64,000 bases of DNA from an uncultured Alphaproteobacteria bacterium (GTDB lineage: Bacteria; Pseudomonadota; Alphaproteobacteria; Caulobacterales; Caulobacteraceae): NCBI GenBank assembly GCA_903860975.1, contig CAIOSI010000021.1, forward strand, positions 124,001 through 188,000, given 5' to 3'. Shown here piece by piece: positions 1 to 8,736 of this stretch; the stretch's first letter is position 1, and the number at the start of each line of letters is the position of its first letter. Made by a program: the position numbers and the translations under genes. The notes under the pieces are model-generated. The model saw only the letters and a list, made by a program, of their open reading frames with translations, ran no database searches and was not told where the DNA came from.

Positions 1-321
1 CGCGGCTGTCCCCGAATAGCCACGTTTGGCAAGCGCTGCCGAATGGCCAGCGCGCTCGAGCGCGGCCGCCGAAATTTCACTGGCGTGGGCATAGCCCGCC
101 GTTTCGCCTGCGACCACCCGCAGGCCGAATCCCTCAGTGGCATCAAAGGCCGCCGACTTCAGTCGCCCGTCATCAAACAGGAAACTCTCGCTCTCTGATC
201 GTTCAACAAAGAGTTCCCCATCGTCGGCCCCTTTCAAGGCCTCGCCAAGGATGTCGCCAGCGCGCTTGGGGTCGACACCAGCGGAGTCGAGAATCGAAGG
301 TGCAGGCGAATGAGCGTTCAT
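1..321 (-). CDS. tldD: TldD family metalloprotease, N-terminal part
   Basis: The reading frame opens with ATG and runs off the left edge, giving about 107 N-terminal residues. It contains the TldD-like N-terminal pattern of an acidic start, a stretch reading ELFVERSESESFLFDDGRL and then GFGLRVVAGETAGYAHAS, which is the entry to the family's conserved domain. TldD works with TldE/PmbA as a heterodimeric zinc protease that degrades unfolded peptides and matures some peptide antibiotics; the metal-binding part lies beyond the edge. It is divergent from ctaC, a neighbourhood I recall from Caulobacter. Identification is from pattern recognition of the N-terminus only. Confidence 0.8.
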   Translation of the reverse strand, partial: MNAHSPAPSILDSAGVDPKRAGDILGEALKGADDGELFVERSESESFLFDDGRLKSAAFDATEGFGLRVVAGETAGYAHASEISAAALERAGHSAALAKRGYSGTAA

Positions 322-645
322 GTCGCATAAGATAGGGCGTGCAAAGCGCTCCGTCACCGGTCCTTAGCAATGGCGCTCACACCATCCAAGGCGCAGCGAT
401 CGGACGCCCAGCGAACGGACCTCGGCGAAACCGACTAGAGAACGGCCCGGATCGGGCTTCCTCCTGCGTCCAAATGTAAGGTGTGGCGATGGGTGCAGCC
501 TATCGCCTTGGCAAGCTCAAGCGATGCGCGTATGCACCCGCGGTGAAGGGCTAAGGCGGCGCGTCAGCGTTCGTGCAGGCCGTTCTGTACAGTCGTTGCA
601 TCTCCAGATTAGCGAGGTGTATTCGACCAACCAGACCGAGGGGAC
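322..645. other. Divergent intergenic region tldD/ctaC
   Basis: This 324-bp gap separates two divergent genes and must carry both promoters. I see no convincing gene: the short frame at 524-745 overlaps the start of ctaC and has no coding character. A purine-rich GAGGGGA just before position 645 is the ctaC ribosome-binding site. I could not pick a confident -35/-10 pair. Confidence 0.5.
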
Positions 646-1572
646 ATGCAGTCTAGGTTTCACGGGATTCGAGCGCTGGCGACGAGGATCGCGGCTGGCT
701 TCGTGGGAGCGCTTTGGAGCGCTTCTGCCTTTGCCGACGATCTAATCGGCCAGCCCACTGATAAGTCGGTGATGATGCAGCCGGGTGTTACGCCGCTCAA
801 GCGCGACGCCATTTTCTTCCACAACGACATCTTGTTCCCGATCATCACAGCCATCACGCTGTTTGTGCTTGGGCTGCTGCTGTGGATCGTCGTGCGCTAC
901 AACAAGCGAGCCAACCCGACGCCGGCGAAGTGGAGCCACAACACGCCGCTGGAGATCGTCTGGACGCTGATTCCCGTCCTGATCCTGGTGGTGATCGCAG
1001 TTTTCTCATTCAAATTGCTGTTCGCCTACCACGACATGCCCAAGCCCTACATGACCGTGAAGGCGACGGGTTATCAGTGGTACTGGGGCTATGAGTACCC
1101 AGACCAGAAAATTCCAGAATTCGTTTCGAACATCCTGCCCGAGGCCAAGGCCAAGGCCGCTAACGTGCCTTATCGCTTGGCCACGACCGCTCCGCTCGTC
1201 GTCCCCGTGAACAAGACGGTTCAGGTGCTGGTGACCGGCGCCGACGTGATCCACTCCTGGGCGCTTCCGGCCTTTGGGGTGATCATGGACGCGGTTCCGG
1301 GGCGGGTGAACTCGACTTGGTTCAAGGTCGATCGAATCGGTACCTATTACGGCAGTTGCCGAGAACTCTGCGGCGTCGAGCACGCGTTCATGCCCATCGA
1401 GGTCAAGGTCGTAAGCCAAGCCGACTTCGACGCCTGGGTGGCTTCGAAAAAACCCGCGGCCCCGGCGGTGGCACCCGCCGTCGTTTCCGCTACGCCCGCA
1501 GCGAGCGTTCCGGCTAAGCCGGTCACTGCGCCCTCAACCAAGCTGGCGCTCTCCGCGCCGGCCACGCACTGA
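646..1572 (+). CDS. ctaC: Cytochrome c oxidase subunit II
   Basis: Subunit II of the aa3-type oxidase, which accepts electrons from cytochrome c at the dinuclear CuA centre on the periplasmic side. The protein (308 aa) has a signal peptide ending near AFA (residue 30), two membrane helices at about 61-84 and 104-128, the aromatic electron-entry motif YQWYWGYEYP at about 143-152, and the CuA ligands H203, C238, E240, C242, H246 and M249 in VIHSW and CRELCGVEHAFM. The C-terminus carries a roughly 45-residue Ala/Pro-rich tail, longer than in the basic family. It is the first gene of the ctaCDBGE operon with a good Shine-Dalgarno; ctaD follows after 17 bp. Confidence 0.97.
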   Translation: MQSRFHGIRALATRIAAGFVGALWSASAFADDLIGQPTDKSVMMQPGVTPLKRDAIFFHNDILFPIITAITLFVLGLLLWIVVRYNKRANPTPAKWSHNTPLEIVWTLIPVLILVVIAVFSFKLLFAYHDMPKPYMTVKATGYQWYWGYEYPDQKIPEFVSNILPEAKAKAANVPYRLATTAPLVVPVNKTVQVLVTGADVIHSWALPAFGVIMDAVPGRVNSTWFKVDRIGTYYGSCRELCGVEHAFMPIEVKVVSQADFDAWVASKKPAAPAVAPAVVSATPAASVPAKPVTAPSTKLALSAPATH

Positions 1573-1589
1573 TCTAGGACCCGCGTAAG

Positions 1590-3257
1590 ATGGCCCAAGC
1601 GCCCGCTCACGATCACAGCCATGATGGCCACGATAGTCATGACCACAAGCCTGGCTTCATTACCCGCTGGCTGTTTTCGACCAACCACAAGGACATCGGC
1701 ACCCTCTACATCCTGTTCGCCATCATGGCGGGCCTGGTTGGCGGGGCGCTATCTGGTCTGATCCGCTGGGAGCTCTATGAGCCCGGGATCCAGATCTTCC
1801 AGCCCAACTCCTGGCTGGCGCAGATCGGGATCATTGAAGGGACCAAGCACGGCTACAATGCCGTGGTCACGGCCCACGCGCTGATCATGATTTTCTTCAT
1901 GGTCATGCCGGCCATGATCGGCGGGTTTGGCAACTGGTTCGTGCCGCTGATGATCGGGGCGCCAGACATGGCCTTCCCGCGGATGAATAACATCTCATTT
2001 TGGCTGCTGGTGGCCTCCTGGTGCATGCTGATCACCTCAATGATGGTGGACGGCGGCCCAGGTCGCGGCTTCGGCGGCGGCTGGACGATGTATGCGCCGC
2101 TGTCGACCTCTGGTCATACGGGGCCGGCCATGGATTGCGCGATCCTCGCCATCCACCTCGCCGGTGCCAGCTCGATTTTGGGCGCCATCAACTTCATCAC
2201 CACGATCTTCAATATGCGCGCGCCGGGCATGACCTTGCACCGCATGCCGCTCTTCGTGTGGTCGATCTTGGTGACGGTGTTCCTGCTCTTGCTCTCGCTG
2301 CCGGTTCTCGCCGGTGCGATCACCATGTTGCTCACCGACCGCAACTTCCACACGCACTTCTTCGACGCGGCGGGCGGTGGCGACCCGGTTATGTACCAGC
2401 ACCTGTTCTGGTTCTTCGGTCACCCTGAAGTCTACATCCTGATCCTGCCAGGCTTCGGCATGATCAGCCACATCGTGTCGACCTTCAGCCGCAAGCCAGT
2501 GTTTGGCTATCTGGCGATGGCCTACGCCATGGTCGCCATCGGCTTCATCGGCTTCCTGGTGTGGGCACACCACATGTTCACCACGGGCATGAACGTAAAC
2601 CTGACCGCCTACTTCGTGGCCGCCACAATGGTCATCGCGGTGCCAACCGGCGTGAAGGTGTTCAGCTGGATCGCGACGATGTGGGGCGGTTCGGTCGACT
2701 TCAAAACGCCGATGCTCTGGGCGATCGGCTTCATCTTCCTGTTCACGCTTGGCGGCGTTACCGGCGTCGTGCTGGCAAATGCCGGCGTCGACTACCAATT
2801 CCAGGACACCTATTACGTGGTGGCGCACTTCCACTACGTGTTGAGCCTGGGCGCCGTGTTCGCGATTTTCGCCGGTTTCTACTACTGGTTCGAAAAGATG
2901 TGGGGCGTGAAGTACCGCGAGTGGCTTGGCGCGCTGCACTTCTGGATCACCTTCATCGGTGTGAACGTGATCTTCTTCCCGCAGCACTTCCTGGGCCTCC
3001 AGGGTATGCCACGCCGCTACGTGGATTATCCCGAAGGCTTTGCTTTCTGGAACAAGGTCTCCTCGATCGGATATGTGATCACTCTGGTTGGCGTCGGCGT
3101 CTTCCTTCTCGTCTTGCTTGACGCGATGGTCTTCCGCCGCAAGGCCGAGGCGAACCCGTGGGGCGAAGGTGCCACGACGCTGGAGTGGACGCTGCCTTCG
3201 CCGCCTCCGTTCCACCAATTCAACGAACTGCCGGTGGTCACGGCCGACAACCACTAA
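1590..3257 (+). CDS. ctaD: Cytochrome c oxidase subunit I
   Basis: Catalytic subunit with heme a, heme a3 and CuB; reduces oxygen and pumps protons across the inner membrane. The 555-residue length and 12-helix layout fit the family. Visible ligands are H96 (heme a), H278 with Y282 (CuB and the cross-linked tyrosine in [11 protein letters not shown]), H327 and H328 (CuB, WAHHMF), and H413 and H415 (heme a3 and heme a, VAHFHYVLS). The N-terminal extension before the first helix is rich in His and Asp (residues 7-19), which is unusual enough to note and might bind metal, although no function is known to me. The start lies 17 bp after ctaC. Confidence 0.98.
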   Translation: MAQAPAHDHSHDGHDSHDHKPGFITRWLFSTNHKDIGTLYILFAIMAGLVGGALSGLIRWELYEPGIQIFQPNSWLAQIGIIEGTKHGYNAVVTAHALIMIFFMVMPAMIGGFGNWFVPLMIGAPDMAFPRMNNISFWLLVASWCMLITSMMVDGGPGRGFGGGWTMYAPLSTSGHTGPAMDCAILAIHLAGASSILGAINFITTIFNMRAPGMTLHRMPLFVWSILVTVFLLLLSLPVLAGAITMLLTDRNFHTHFFDAAGGGDPVMYQHLFWFFGHPEVYILILPGFGMISHIVSTFSRKPVFGYLAMAYAMVAIGFIGFLVWAHHMFTTGMNVNLTAYFVAATMVIAVPTGVKVFSWIATMWGGSVDFKTPMLWAIGFIFLFTLGGVTGVVLANAGVDYQFQDTYYVVAHFHYVLSLGAVFAIFAGFYYWFEKMWGVKYREWLGALHFWITFIGVNVIFFPQHFLGLQGMPRRYVDYPEGFAFWNKVSSIGYVITLVGVGVFLLVLLDAMVFRRKAEANPWGEGATTLEWTLPSPPPFHQFNELPVVTADNH

Positions 3258-3282
3258 ATTAAGGGCTATAGGCAACACAATC

Positions 3283-3316
3283 CGAGGGGCGCGAACTGCA
3301 CGGTTCGCGCCCCTCG
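3283..3316 (+). terminator. Strong hairpin between ctaD and ctaB
   Basis: A perfect 14-bp GC-rich inverted repeat (3283-3296 with 3303-3316) closes a 6-nt loop in the 80-bp gap after ctaD. No T-run follows, so it may act as an RNA-stability or attenuation element that raises ctaCD over the downstream assembly genes rather than a full terminator. The structure is seen directly; its role is inferred. Confidence 0.6.
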
Positions 3317-3337
3317 ACCATTTCAGAGTAGTATCCC

Positions 3338-4336
3338 ATGGCCATGTCAGAGGCCCTTCCCACCGCCGTCCAAACCCCCAGCAAGCATGCCGCGATCAAG
3401 GCGCCCGCCCGCTGGCAGGATTTCGTGCAACTGTTGAAGCCGCGCGTCATGTCGTTGGTGGTGTTCACCGGGCTGACGGGTCTTGTCTGCGCAGGCCGTT
3501 GGGTTCACCCGTTTCTGGCCGGGATAGCGATCCTATGCATCGCCGTCGGGGCCGGAGCCTCGGGTGCGCTCAACATGTGGTACGATGCCGATATCGACGC
3601 CAAGATGCGCCGTACGCGCGGGCGACCCGTGCCCGCGGGACGCGTCCAGAGCGCCGATGCGCTGGCGCTCGGCGTCGTGCTATCCCTATTTTCAGTGATG
3701 CTGATGGGCATGGCGCTGAACTGGCTGGCGGCAGGCCTGCTCGCCTTCACAATCGTCTTCTATGCCGTGGTCTACACCATGTGGTTGAAGCGTTGGACGG
3801 CTCAAAACATCGTCATCGGCGGCCTGGCCGGCGCGCTCCCGCCTGTGATCGGCTGGGCGGCGGCTTCCGGTTCCGTTCCGCTGAACGCCTGGCTGCTGTG
3901 TGCGATCATCTTCATGTGGACGCCGCCGCACTTCTGGGCGCTCAGCCTCTACACCAGCGAAGACTACAAAAAGGCCGGCGTGCCGATGATGCCGCTGGTG
4001 GCGGGCCCCGCTTCGACGCGCAAACAAATCCTGATCTATAGCCTGCTCTTTACGCCACTTTGCCTGACGCCTGTCCTGACCGGTCTTGGCGGTCTAGCCT
4101 ATTTGGCTGTGTCAGCGCTGGGGGGCGTGGTTTTCCTTTTGCTGGCTTTCCGCCTCTTCCGCAGCAAGGCTGGCGAGACGGGCGCGCAACGCAATGACGA
4201 TGGCCTCTACGACGTTCGCGCCGGTGCCAAGGACGCGCGCAATCTTTTCGCATTCTCCATTCTCTATCTAACGCTGCTCTTTGCCACATTGTTGGTGGAG
4301 CATCTGATGACCATTAAGCCGCTGGAGCTTTTGTAG
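3338..4336 (+). CDS. ctaB: Protoheme IX farnesyltransferase (heme O synthase)
   Basis: Transfers a farnesyl group to protoheme IX to make heme O, the precursor of the heme A used by the oxidase encoded around it. This polytopic UbiA-family prenyltransferase (332 aa) shows the first polyprenyl-diphosphate motif as [21 protein letters not shown] (about residues 79-98) and a second acidic cluster [13 protein letters not shown] near residues 207-219. About eight or nine membrane helices are evident. Two in-frame ATGs (3338, 3344) compete for the start; neither has a strong ribosome-binding site. The next ATG begins immediately after its stop. Confidence 0.96.
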   Translation: MAMSEALPTAVQTPSKHAAIKAPARWQDFVQLLKPRVMSLVVFTGLTGLVCAGRWVHPFLAGIAILCIAVGAGASGALNMWYDADIDAKMRRTRGRPVPAGRVQSADALALGVVLSLFSVMLMGMALNWLAAGLLAFTIVFYAVVYTMWLKRWTAQNIVIGGLAGALPPVIGWAAASGSVPLNAWLLCAIIFMWTPPHFWALSLYTSEDYKKAGVPMMPLVAGPASTRKQILIYSLLFTPLCLTPVLTGLGGLAYLAVSALGGVVFLLLAFRLFRSKAGETGAQRNDDGLYDVRAGAKDARNLFAFSILYLTLLFATLLVEHLMTIKPLELL

Positions 4337-4489
4337 ATGAGCGATCCTGCACGCGAGTCCGAGGTCGAGGCCAAAGCCCGACGCGGCCGTAACATTGCGC
4401 TGGCCCTGGGCCTTGCGTTGTTCGTCATTCTCGTTTTCGTCGTCACTATGGTTCGACTGGGTGCCAGTGTCACAAAACAACCCTTCTAA
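4337..4489 (+). CDS. 50-aa single-span membrane protein in the oxidase operon (CoxF-like)
   Basis: A short frame starts directly at the base after the ctaB stop and ends inside the beginning of ctaG. The 50-residue product has a charged N-terminus (MSDPARESEVEAKARRGR), one strong hydrophobic segment at about residues 20-38, and a short tail ending KQPF. Small single-span proteins in this position are known in alphaproteobacterial cox operons and are often called CoxF or annotated as hypothetical; their role in oxidase assembly is unclear. The tight packing between ctaB and ctaG and the clean hydrophobic helix are the evidence that it is real. Confidence 0.75.
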   Translation: MSDPARESEVEAKARRGRNIALALGLALFVILVFVVTMVRLGASVTKQPF

Positions 4490-5051
4490 AGGCCGCAAGC
4501 TTGGTCGAAACGGTGGCATCGCGCTGATCTGCGGTGTTGTTTTTGTTGTCATGGTCGGCGCGGCCTATGCCTCAGTTCCGCTCTATCGCGCCTTCTGCCA
4601 GATCACCGGCTATGGCGGTACGGTGCGCAAGGCAGAGGTAGCCCCCGAAAAGGCGCTCGACGAAATTCTGCAGATCCGCTTCGACACCAACGTCCGCGGG
4701 CTTCCTTGGGATTTCACCGCTGAGCAGACGGACCAGAATGTTAAAATCGGGGCGACCCAGGTCGCCATGTTCAAGGTCACCAACCACTCGGATAAGCCCG
4801 TGACCGCGCGCGCGGTCTTCAATGTCGTGCCTGAGCAGGCCGCCATCTATTTCCGAAAACTTTCCTGTTTCTGTTTCTCCGACCAAACCGTGGCGGCAGG
4901 TGCGACAGTCGAGTTGCCGGTACTGTATTTCGTCGATCCGAAATATGCCCAGGACTTCGAAACGAAGAACGGCAAATCCATCACGCTGTCCTACACGTTC
5001 TTCCCGGCGACCGACATAAAGCCGGCCGCGGGACAAAAGGCTGCGGACTGA
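4467..5051 (+). CDS. ctaG: Cytochrome c oxidase assembly protein CtaG (Cox11 family)
   Basis: Copper chaperone that delivers copper to the CuB site of subunit I. The product (194 aa) has an N-terminal membrane anchor at about residues 18-36 and a periplasmic domain with YRAFCQITGYGG and the Cu-binding motif KLSCFCFSDQ (two cysteines in CFC). I chose GTG at 4467, giving VSQNNPSKGRKLGRNGG and the normal family length; the frame stays open upstream to 4395, but that extension overlaps the small membrane-protein gene and would add an unusual N-terminus. It overlaps that gene by 23 bp. Confidence 0.93.
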   Translation: MSQNNPSKGRKLGRNGGIALICGVVFVVMVGAAYASVPLYRAFCQITGYGGTVRKAEVAPEKALDEILQIRFDTNVRGLPWDFTAEQTDQNVKIGATQVAMFKVTNHSDKPVTARAVFNVVPEQAAIYFRKLSCFCFSDQTVAAGATVELPVLYFVDPKYAQDFETKNGKSITLSYTFFPATDIKPAAGQKAAD

Positions 5052-5351
5052 ATTTGCTTTGAGCCTTCCAGCCCTTTGGCAAGGTATCCAAGTCCGATAT
5101 CGTCGATCGTCGAGGGCGCGGTCCGATAATCGAACCCATTGAGAGCGCTCAGCCCCGTCAGCGGCTGTCCGTCTTGACGCCGTCAGTCGGGTTAAAAGCC
5201 TTCAACACCGAGATAGGCGAGCACCCATGGTCTTTCTCCCCTTGGCGTAGGTGCCGCGGCAGGGCTATAGCGTCACGCGAACCGGTACTGCGCGTGGGGT
5301 GAGTCCTACGATCCGGGGACCGCGTGGATTTTGAGGGACTTGGGACCACCG
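5052..5351 (+). other. Gene-free stretch between ctaG and ctaE
   Basis: About 300 bp without a convincing gene in either direction, unusually long for a cox operon where ctaG and ctaE are normally close. It may hold a secondary promoter: a TTGACGCC followed by GGGTTAAAA around 5172-5198 resembles an alphaproteobacterial -35 element but spacing to a -10 is unclear. Nothing else is evident. Confidence 0.4.
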
Positions 5352-6224
5352 ATGGCCGACGGCGTGAAGCACGACTACCACCTGGTCAATCCGTCACCCT
5401 GGCCGTTGGCCGGCTCGATCGCGGCGACTGTGATGGCGCTGGGCGGCGTGACCTGGATGAAGGGCCTTTTCGGCCTTCCGCAACATACCTCCTGGCTGTT
5501 CTTCGCGGGCCTGGCTGGCGTGCTCTTTACGATGATCGTGTGGTGGCGCGATGTGGTTATAGAAGCCAACCAGGGTGACCACACCCCGGTGGTGTCGATC
5601 GGCCTGCGCTACGGCATGATCTTGTTCATCGCCTCTGAAGTGATGTTCTTCGTCGCCTGGTTCTGGATTTTCTTCGAGATGGCGCTCTTCCATCACGTGC
5701 GCGCGGGCTCAGCTATTGAGGATGTTCGCACCGCCTGGGCTCATTGGCCGCCGAAGGGTGTCGAGACTGTCCCGGCTTTCCAGTTGCCGCTGGTCAACAC
5801 GCTGACCCTGTTGCTGTCAGGCACCACGGTCACCTGGGCGCACCACGCGCTCCAAACCGGTGATCGTAAGGGGGCCAAGATCGGCCTCTTCCTGACGATC
5901 TGCCTGGGTATTCTGTTCACGGCGATCCAAGCTTTTGAATACAACCACATCATCACCGCCAAGGAATTCTTCTCCGAAGAAGCCGTGAACTCCGGCCTCT
6001 ATGGCTCGTCGTTCTTTATGGCGACCGGCTTCCATGGCTTCCACGTGCTTATCGGGACCATTTTCCTTGCGGTGTGCCTGGCTCGCTTGCTGGGGGGTGG
6101 CTTCACGCCACAGAAGCACTTCGGTTTCGAGGCGGCCGCTTGGTACTGGCACTTCGTCGATGTTGTGTGGCTGTTCCTCTTTGCGTTCATCTACGTCATC
6201 TTCGGAGCCCACGGCGGGGCCTAG
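5352..6224 (+). CDS. ctaE: Cytochrome c oxidase subunit III
   Basis: Seven-helix subunit III, which supports proton uptake and stability of the oxidase core. The product (290 aa) begins MADGVKHDYHLVNPSPWP, typical of bacterial subunit III, and carries the conserved SEVMFFVAWFWIFFE segment, FEYNHIITAKEFFSEEAVNSG and the C-terminal WYWHFVDVVWLFLF helix. The frame remains open 21 bp upstream to a TTG, but the internal ATG gives the expected N-terminus. DUF983 starts one base after its stop. Confidence 0.97.
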   Translation: MADGVKHDYHLVNPSPWPLAGSIAATVMALGGVTWMKGLFGLPQHTSWLFFAGLAGVLFTMIVWWRDVVIEANQGDHTPVVSIGLRYGMILFIASEVMFFVAWFWIFFEMALFHHVRAGSAIEDVRTAWAHWPPKGVETVPAFQLPLVNTLTLLLSGTTVTWAHHALQTGDRKGAKIGLFLTICLGILFTAIQAFEYNHIITAKEFFSEEAVNSGLYGSSFFMATGFHGFHVLIGTIFLAVCLARLLGGGFTPQKHFGFEAAAWYWHFVDVVWLFLFAFIYVIFGAHGGA

Positions 6225-6578
6225 ATGGCTGGCCCTAACCCTCTGCTGTCTGGGGCGGCTGGGCGTTGCCCCAACTGCGGGGAGGGTCATCTCTTCGAAG
6301 GGTTCCTAACGGTCTCACAAAAGTGCGATGCCTGCGGTTTCAACCTCGCTGAGGCTGACTCAGGTGATGGCCCCGCGGTTTTTGTGATCCTGATTGCCGG
6401 CTTGATTACGGCGTTCGGTGCGCTCTTCACAATGTTTGCGATCCGCTCCGTGTTGCTGACGCTCATAATCTGGCTGCCGATGACCCTGGTCATCGTGCTG
6501 GTGCTGCTGCGACCTATGAAGGGGCTAATGCTTGCCGCACAATTTATGAACAAGGCCAGCCAAGCCCGGCATGATTGA
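6225..6578 (+). CDS. DUF983 zinc-ribbon membrane protein
   Basis: A 117-residue protein with an N-terminal zinc-ribbon (RCPNCGEG and KCDACGFN, about residues 14-41) followed by two membrane helices (about 50-72 and 79-99). The DUF983 family is frequently found in alphaproteobacterial cytochrome oxidase operons between ctaE and surf1, as here, suggesting a role in oxidase biogenesis; the biochemical function is not established. It begins directly after ctaE and its stop overlaps the surf1 start by 4 bp. Confidence 0.9.
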   Translation: MAGPNPLLSGAAGRCPNCGEGHLFEGFLTVSQKCDACGFNLAEADSGDGPAVFVILIAGLITAFGALFTMFAIRSVLLTLIIWLPMTLVIVLVLLRPMKGLMLAAQFMNKASQARHD

Positions 6579-7348
6579 GGCCGCCTTTGATTGAATCCTG
6601 GGAGCCTCAGATCGAGCCACGCGCCGCCAGGCCGCAGGGCCGCGGATTTCCCATTGGGCTGACAATTGCGACGGTCATCGCCTTCATCTGCCTGATAGCC
6701 CTGGGCGTATGGCAGCTTCAGCGCCTGAAATGGAAAGAGACACTTCTGGCCAATATCGCCTCTGCTGAGGCCGCGCCGGCCAAGCCGATCGAGCCGGTGC
6801 TGGATGGGCTGGCGAATGGCCACAACGTCGACTTCACGCGGGTCAAGGTGACCTGTCGAGGCCTTGCCCACGCACCGACCGTTGAGCTCTATGCCCTACG
6901 CAACTCCGAGATCGGTTCACGCCTGATCTCCAACTGTTTCGTCGTCAACGCCTACTACCGCTCGATCTTGGTAGACCGGGGCTTTGTGCCAGACACGGTC
7001 ACAGCTCGCCCGCCGGTCGATGCGACCGATCCAGCGCAAGTGGTGTTGGTGGGCGTCCTGCGCGAGCCGGAGCGCGGCAACTTCATGACCCCGCCAAACA
7101 AGCCCGATCGATGGTTCCTCCACGATGCCAAGGCAATGGGCAAGGCGCTGAACGCCGATCAGCCGATCGCCCCGGTCTTTTTGATGGCAGAGTCCAGCAG
7201 CAATCCGGACTTCAAGGCGCTAGAGGCCGCACCGTTCCCGATCGATATCCCCAATCGCCACTTGGAGTACGCGCTGACCTGGTTCGGCCTTGCCGGCGCA
7301 CTTGCCGGCGTCTATGGCGCGGCGGTCTTCAAGAAGATGAGGGGCTGA
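6575..7348 (+). CDS. SURF1 family oxidase assembly protein
   Basis: SURF1 assists heme A insertion into oxidase subunit I. The protein (about 257 aa) has the family layout: an N-terminal membrane helix (about residues 27-46, then GVWQLQRLKWKE), a periplasmic domain, and a C-terminal helix in HLEYALTWFGLAGALAGVYGA. No ATG begins the frame; TTG at 6575 overlaps the preceding stop as TTGA and a second TTG lies at 6587, so the exact start is uncertain. Its stop overlaps the thrC ATG. It completes the oxidase set. Confidence 0.92.
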   Translation: MRPPLIESWEPQIEPRAARPQGRGFPIGLTIATVIAFICLIALGVWQLQRLKWKETLLANIASAEAAPAKPIEPVLDGLANGHNVDFTRVKVTCRGLAHAPTVELYALRNSEIGSRLISNCFVVNAYYRSILVDRGFVPDTVTARPPVDATDPAQVVLVGVLREPERGNFMTPPNKPDRWFLHDAKAMGKALNADQPIAPVFLMAESSSNPDFKALEAAPFPIDIPNRHLEYALTWFGLAGALAGVYGAAVFKKMRG

Positions 7349-8736
7349 TGCACTATGTTTCGACCCGTGGGCAAGCGCCTCACGTGGGTTTCGTCGATGC
7401 CGTGCTGGGCGGTCTCGCCCCCGATGGCGGCCTTTATGTACCTCAAGCGTGGCCACGGATTTCGGCGCAGGAAATCGCGGGCTTTGCTGACAAGTCCTAC
7501 GCCGAAGTCGCCGCCAGCGTGATCGGGGCCTTTGCCGGCGATGAGATCCGTCACGGTGACCTCCTGGAAATGTGTCAGGAGGCCTATTCGACATTCACGC
7601 ATTCTGCCGTCGTGCCGCTCGTGCAGTTGTCGCCTGGCGTCTTTATGGCCGAGCTCTTTCATGGTCCGAGCCTCGCCTTCAAAGACGTGGCCATGCAGAT
7701 TCTGGCCCGGCTCTATGACCATCTGCTTGGGCGCGAAGGTCGGGTGCAGACCATTCTTTGTGCAACGTCTGGAGACACGGGCGGTGCGGCGGTTGAGGCC
7801 TTCCGCGGCCGTAAAAACGTCAAGGTCGTCGCCCTCTTCCCCGAGGGCCGCATCTCTGAGGTGCAACGGCGGTTCATGACCACGGCAACGGAGGCCAATG
7901 TCGCCTGCGTGGCCGTGAAGGGCTCCTTTGATGATTGCCAGGCGATCGTCAAACAAGCCTTCCAGGATCAGGCATTGCGCCAGGCCGTCGACTTGTCCGG
8001 CGTCAACTCGATCAATTTCGCGCGGATCGCCGCCCAGGCCGTTTACTTCTTCACCACCGCCGCCGCGCTTGGCGCGCCAACCCGGAAGATCTCGTTTGCC
8101 GTGCCTTCGGGCAACTTCGGCGATGCCTTCGCCGGCTATGTCGCCCATCGCATGGGCCTGCCCGTCGCTAAGATTTTGGTGGCGACCAATGCAAATGACA
8201 TTCTGGCTCAGGCCTTTGAGACCGGCCGCTACGCTCGCGGCATGGTGCACCCTACCATGTCTCCGGCCATGGACATTCAGTCGGCCTCAAACTTCGAGCG
8301 GCTCTATTTTGAGTGCGTTGAGCGCGAAGCTGTGGAGACGGCGCGGGCGTTTACGGCCTTTGTCGATGCCGGCGCATTCGACGTGCCGCCCAAGGCCTAC
8401 GCCGCCATGCGCGAACTTTTCCTAGGTGCAGCCGTGAGCGAGGACGACACTGCGCGCGCCATCATCTCGACGTTGAACGAGACCGGCGAACTGGTCGATC
8501 CGCATACGGCGGTCGCGCTGTCGGCTCTGCGCAGGGCCGAGCTCCCGGGGCCAGTGGTGGTCATGTCGACCGCACATGCCGCCAAGTTCCCCGAGGCGGT
8601 GGCTAAGGCTTCCGGCGTCACGCCCCGGCTGCCACCTGGCGTCGCAAACCTTGCCAACCGCCCCGAACGCTTCGACCGCCTGCCTGCGGAGGCTGAGATC
8701 ATCAAGGCCTATGTCCGCGCCTTCGCGGAGGGCTGA
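7348..8736 (+). CDS. thrC: Threonine synthase
   Basis: PLP enzyme converting O-phospho-L-homoserine to threonine. The 462-residue product has the bacterial class N-terminus (MHYVSTRG...GGLAPDGGLYVP), the PLP lysine K112 in GPSLAFKDVAMQ, the substrate motif ATSGDTGGAAVEAF and the phosphate-binding SGNFGDAFAGY. Although the frame is open upstream to 7111, the ATG overlapping the SURF1 stop by 1 nt gives the family start. It appears co-transcribed with the oxidase genes on one side and the M16 peptidase on the other. Confidence 0.97.
   Translation: MHYVSTRGQAPHVGFVDAVLGGLAPDGGLYVPQAWPRISAQEIAGFADKSYAEVAASVIGAFAGDEIRHGDLLEMCQEAYSTFTHSAVVPLVQLSPGVFMAELFHGPSLAFKDVAMQILARLYDHLLGREGRVQTILCATSGDTGGAAVEAFRGRKNVKVVALFPEGRISEVQRRFMTTATEANVACVAVKGSFDDCQAIVKQAFQDQALRQAVDLSGVNSINFARIAAQAVYFFTTAAALGAPTRKISFAVPSGNFGDAFAGYVAHRMGLPVAKILVATNANDILAQAFETGRYARGMVHPTMSPAMDIQSASNFERLYFECVEREAVETARAFTAFVDAGAFDVPPKAYAAMRELFLGAAVSEDDTARAIISTLNETGELVDPHTAVALSALRRAELPGPVVVMSTAHAAKFPEAVAKASGVTPRLPPGVANLANRPERFDRLPAEAEIIKAYVRAFAEG

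Noticed and set aside
524..745. 73-codon frame ahead of and overlapping ctaC
   Set aside because: Arg-rich, no motif, and overlaps the signal peptide region of ctaC in another frame.
2037..3278. 413-codon frame antisense to ctaD
   Set aside because: Arg/His/Glu-rich product with no family resemblance, lying fully opposite the clearly coding ctaD; typical GC-rich shadow.
7111..7347. Upstream extension of the thrC frame
   Set aside because: Lies wholly inside surf1; the family N-terminus and the TGATG junction fix the start at 7348.
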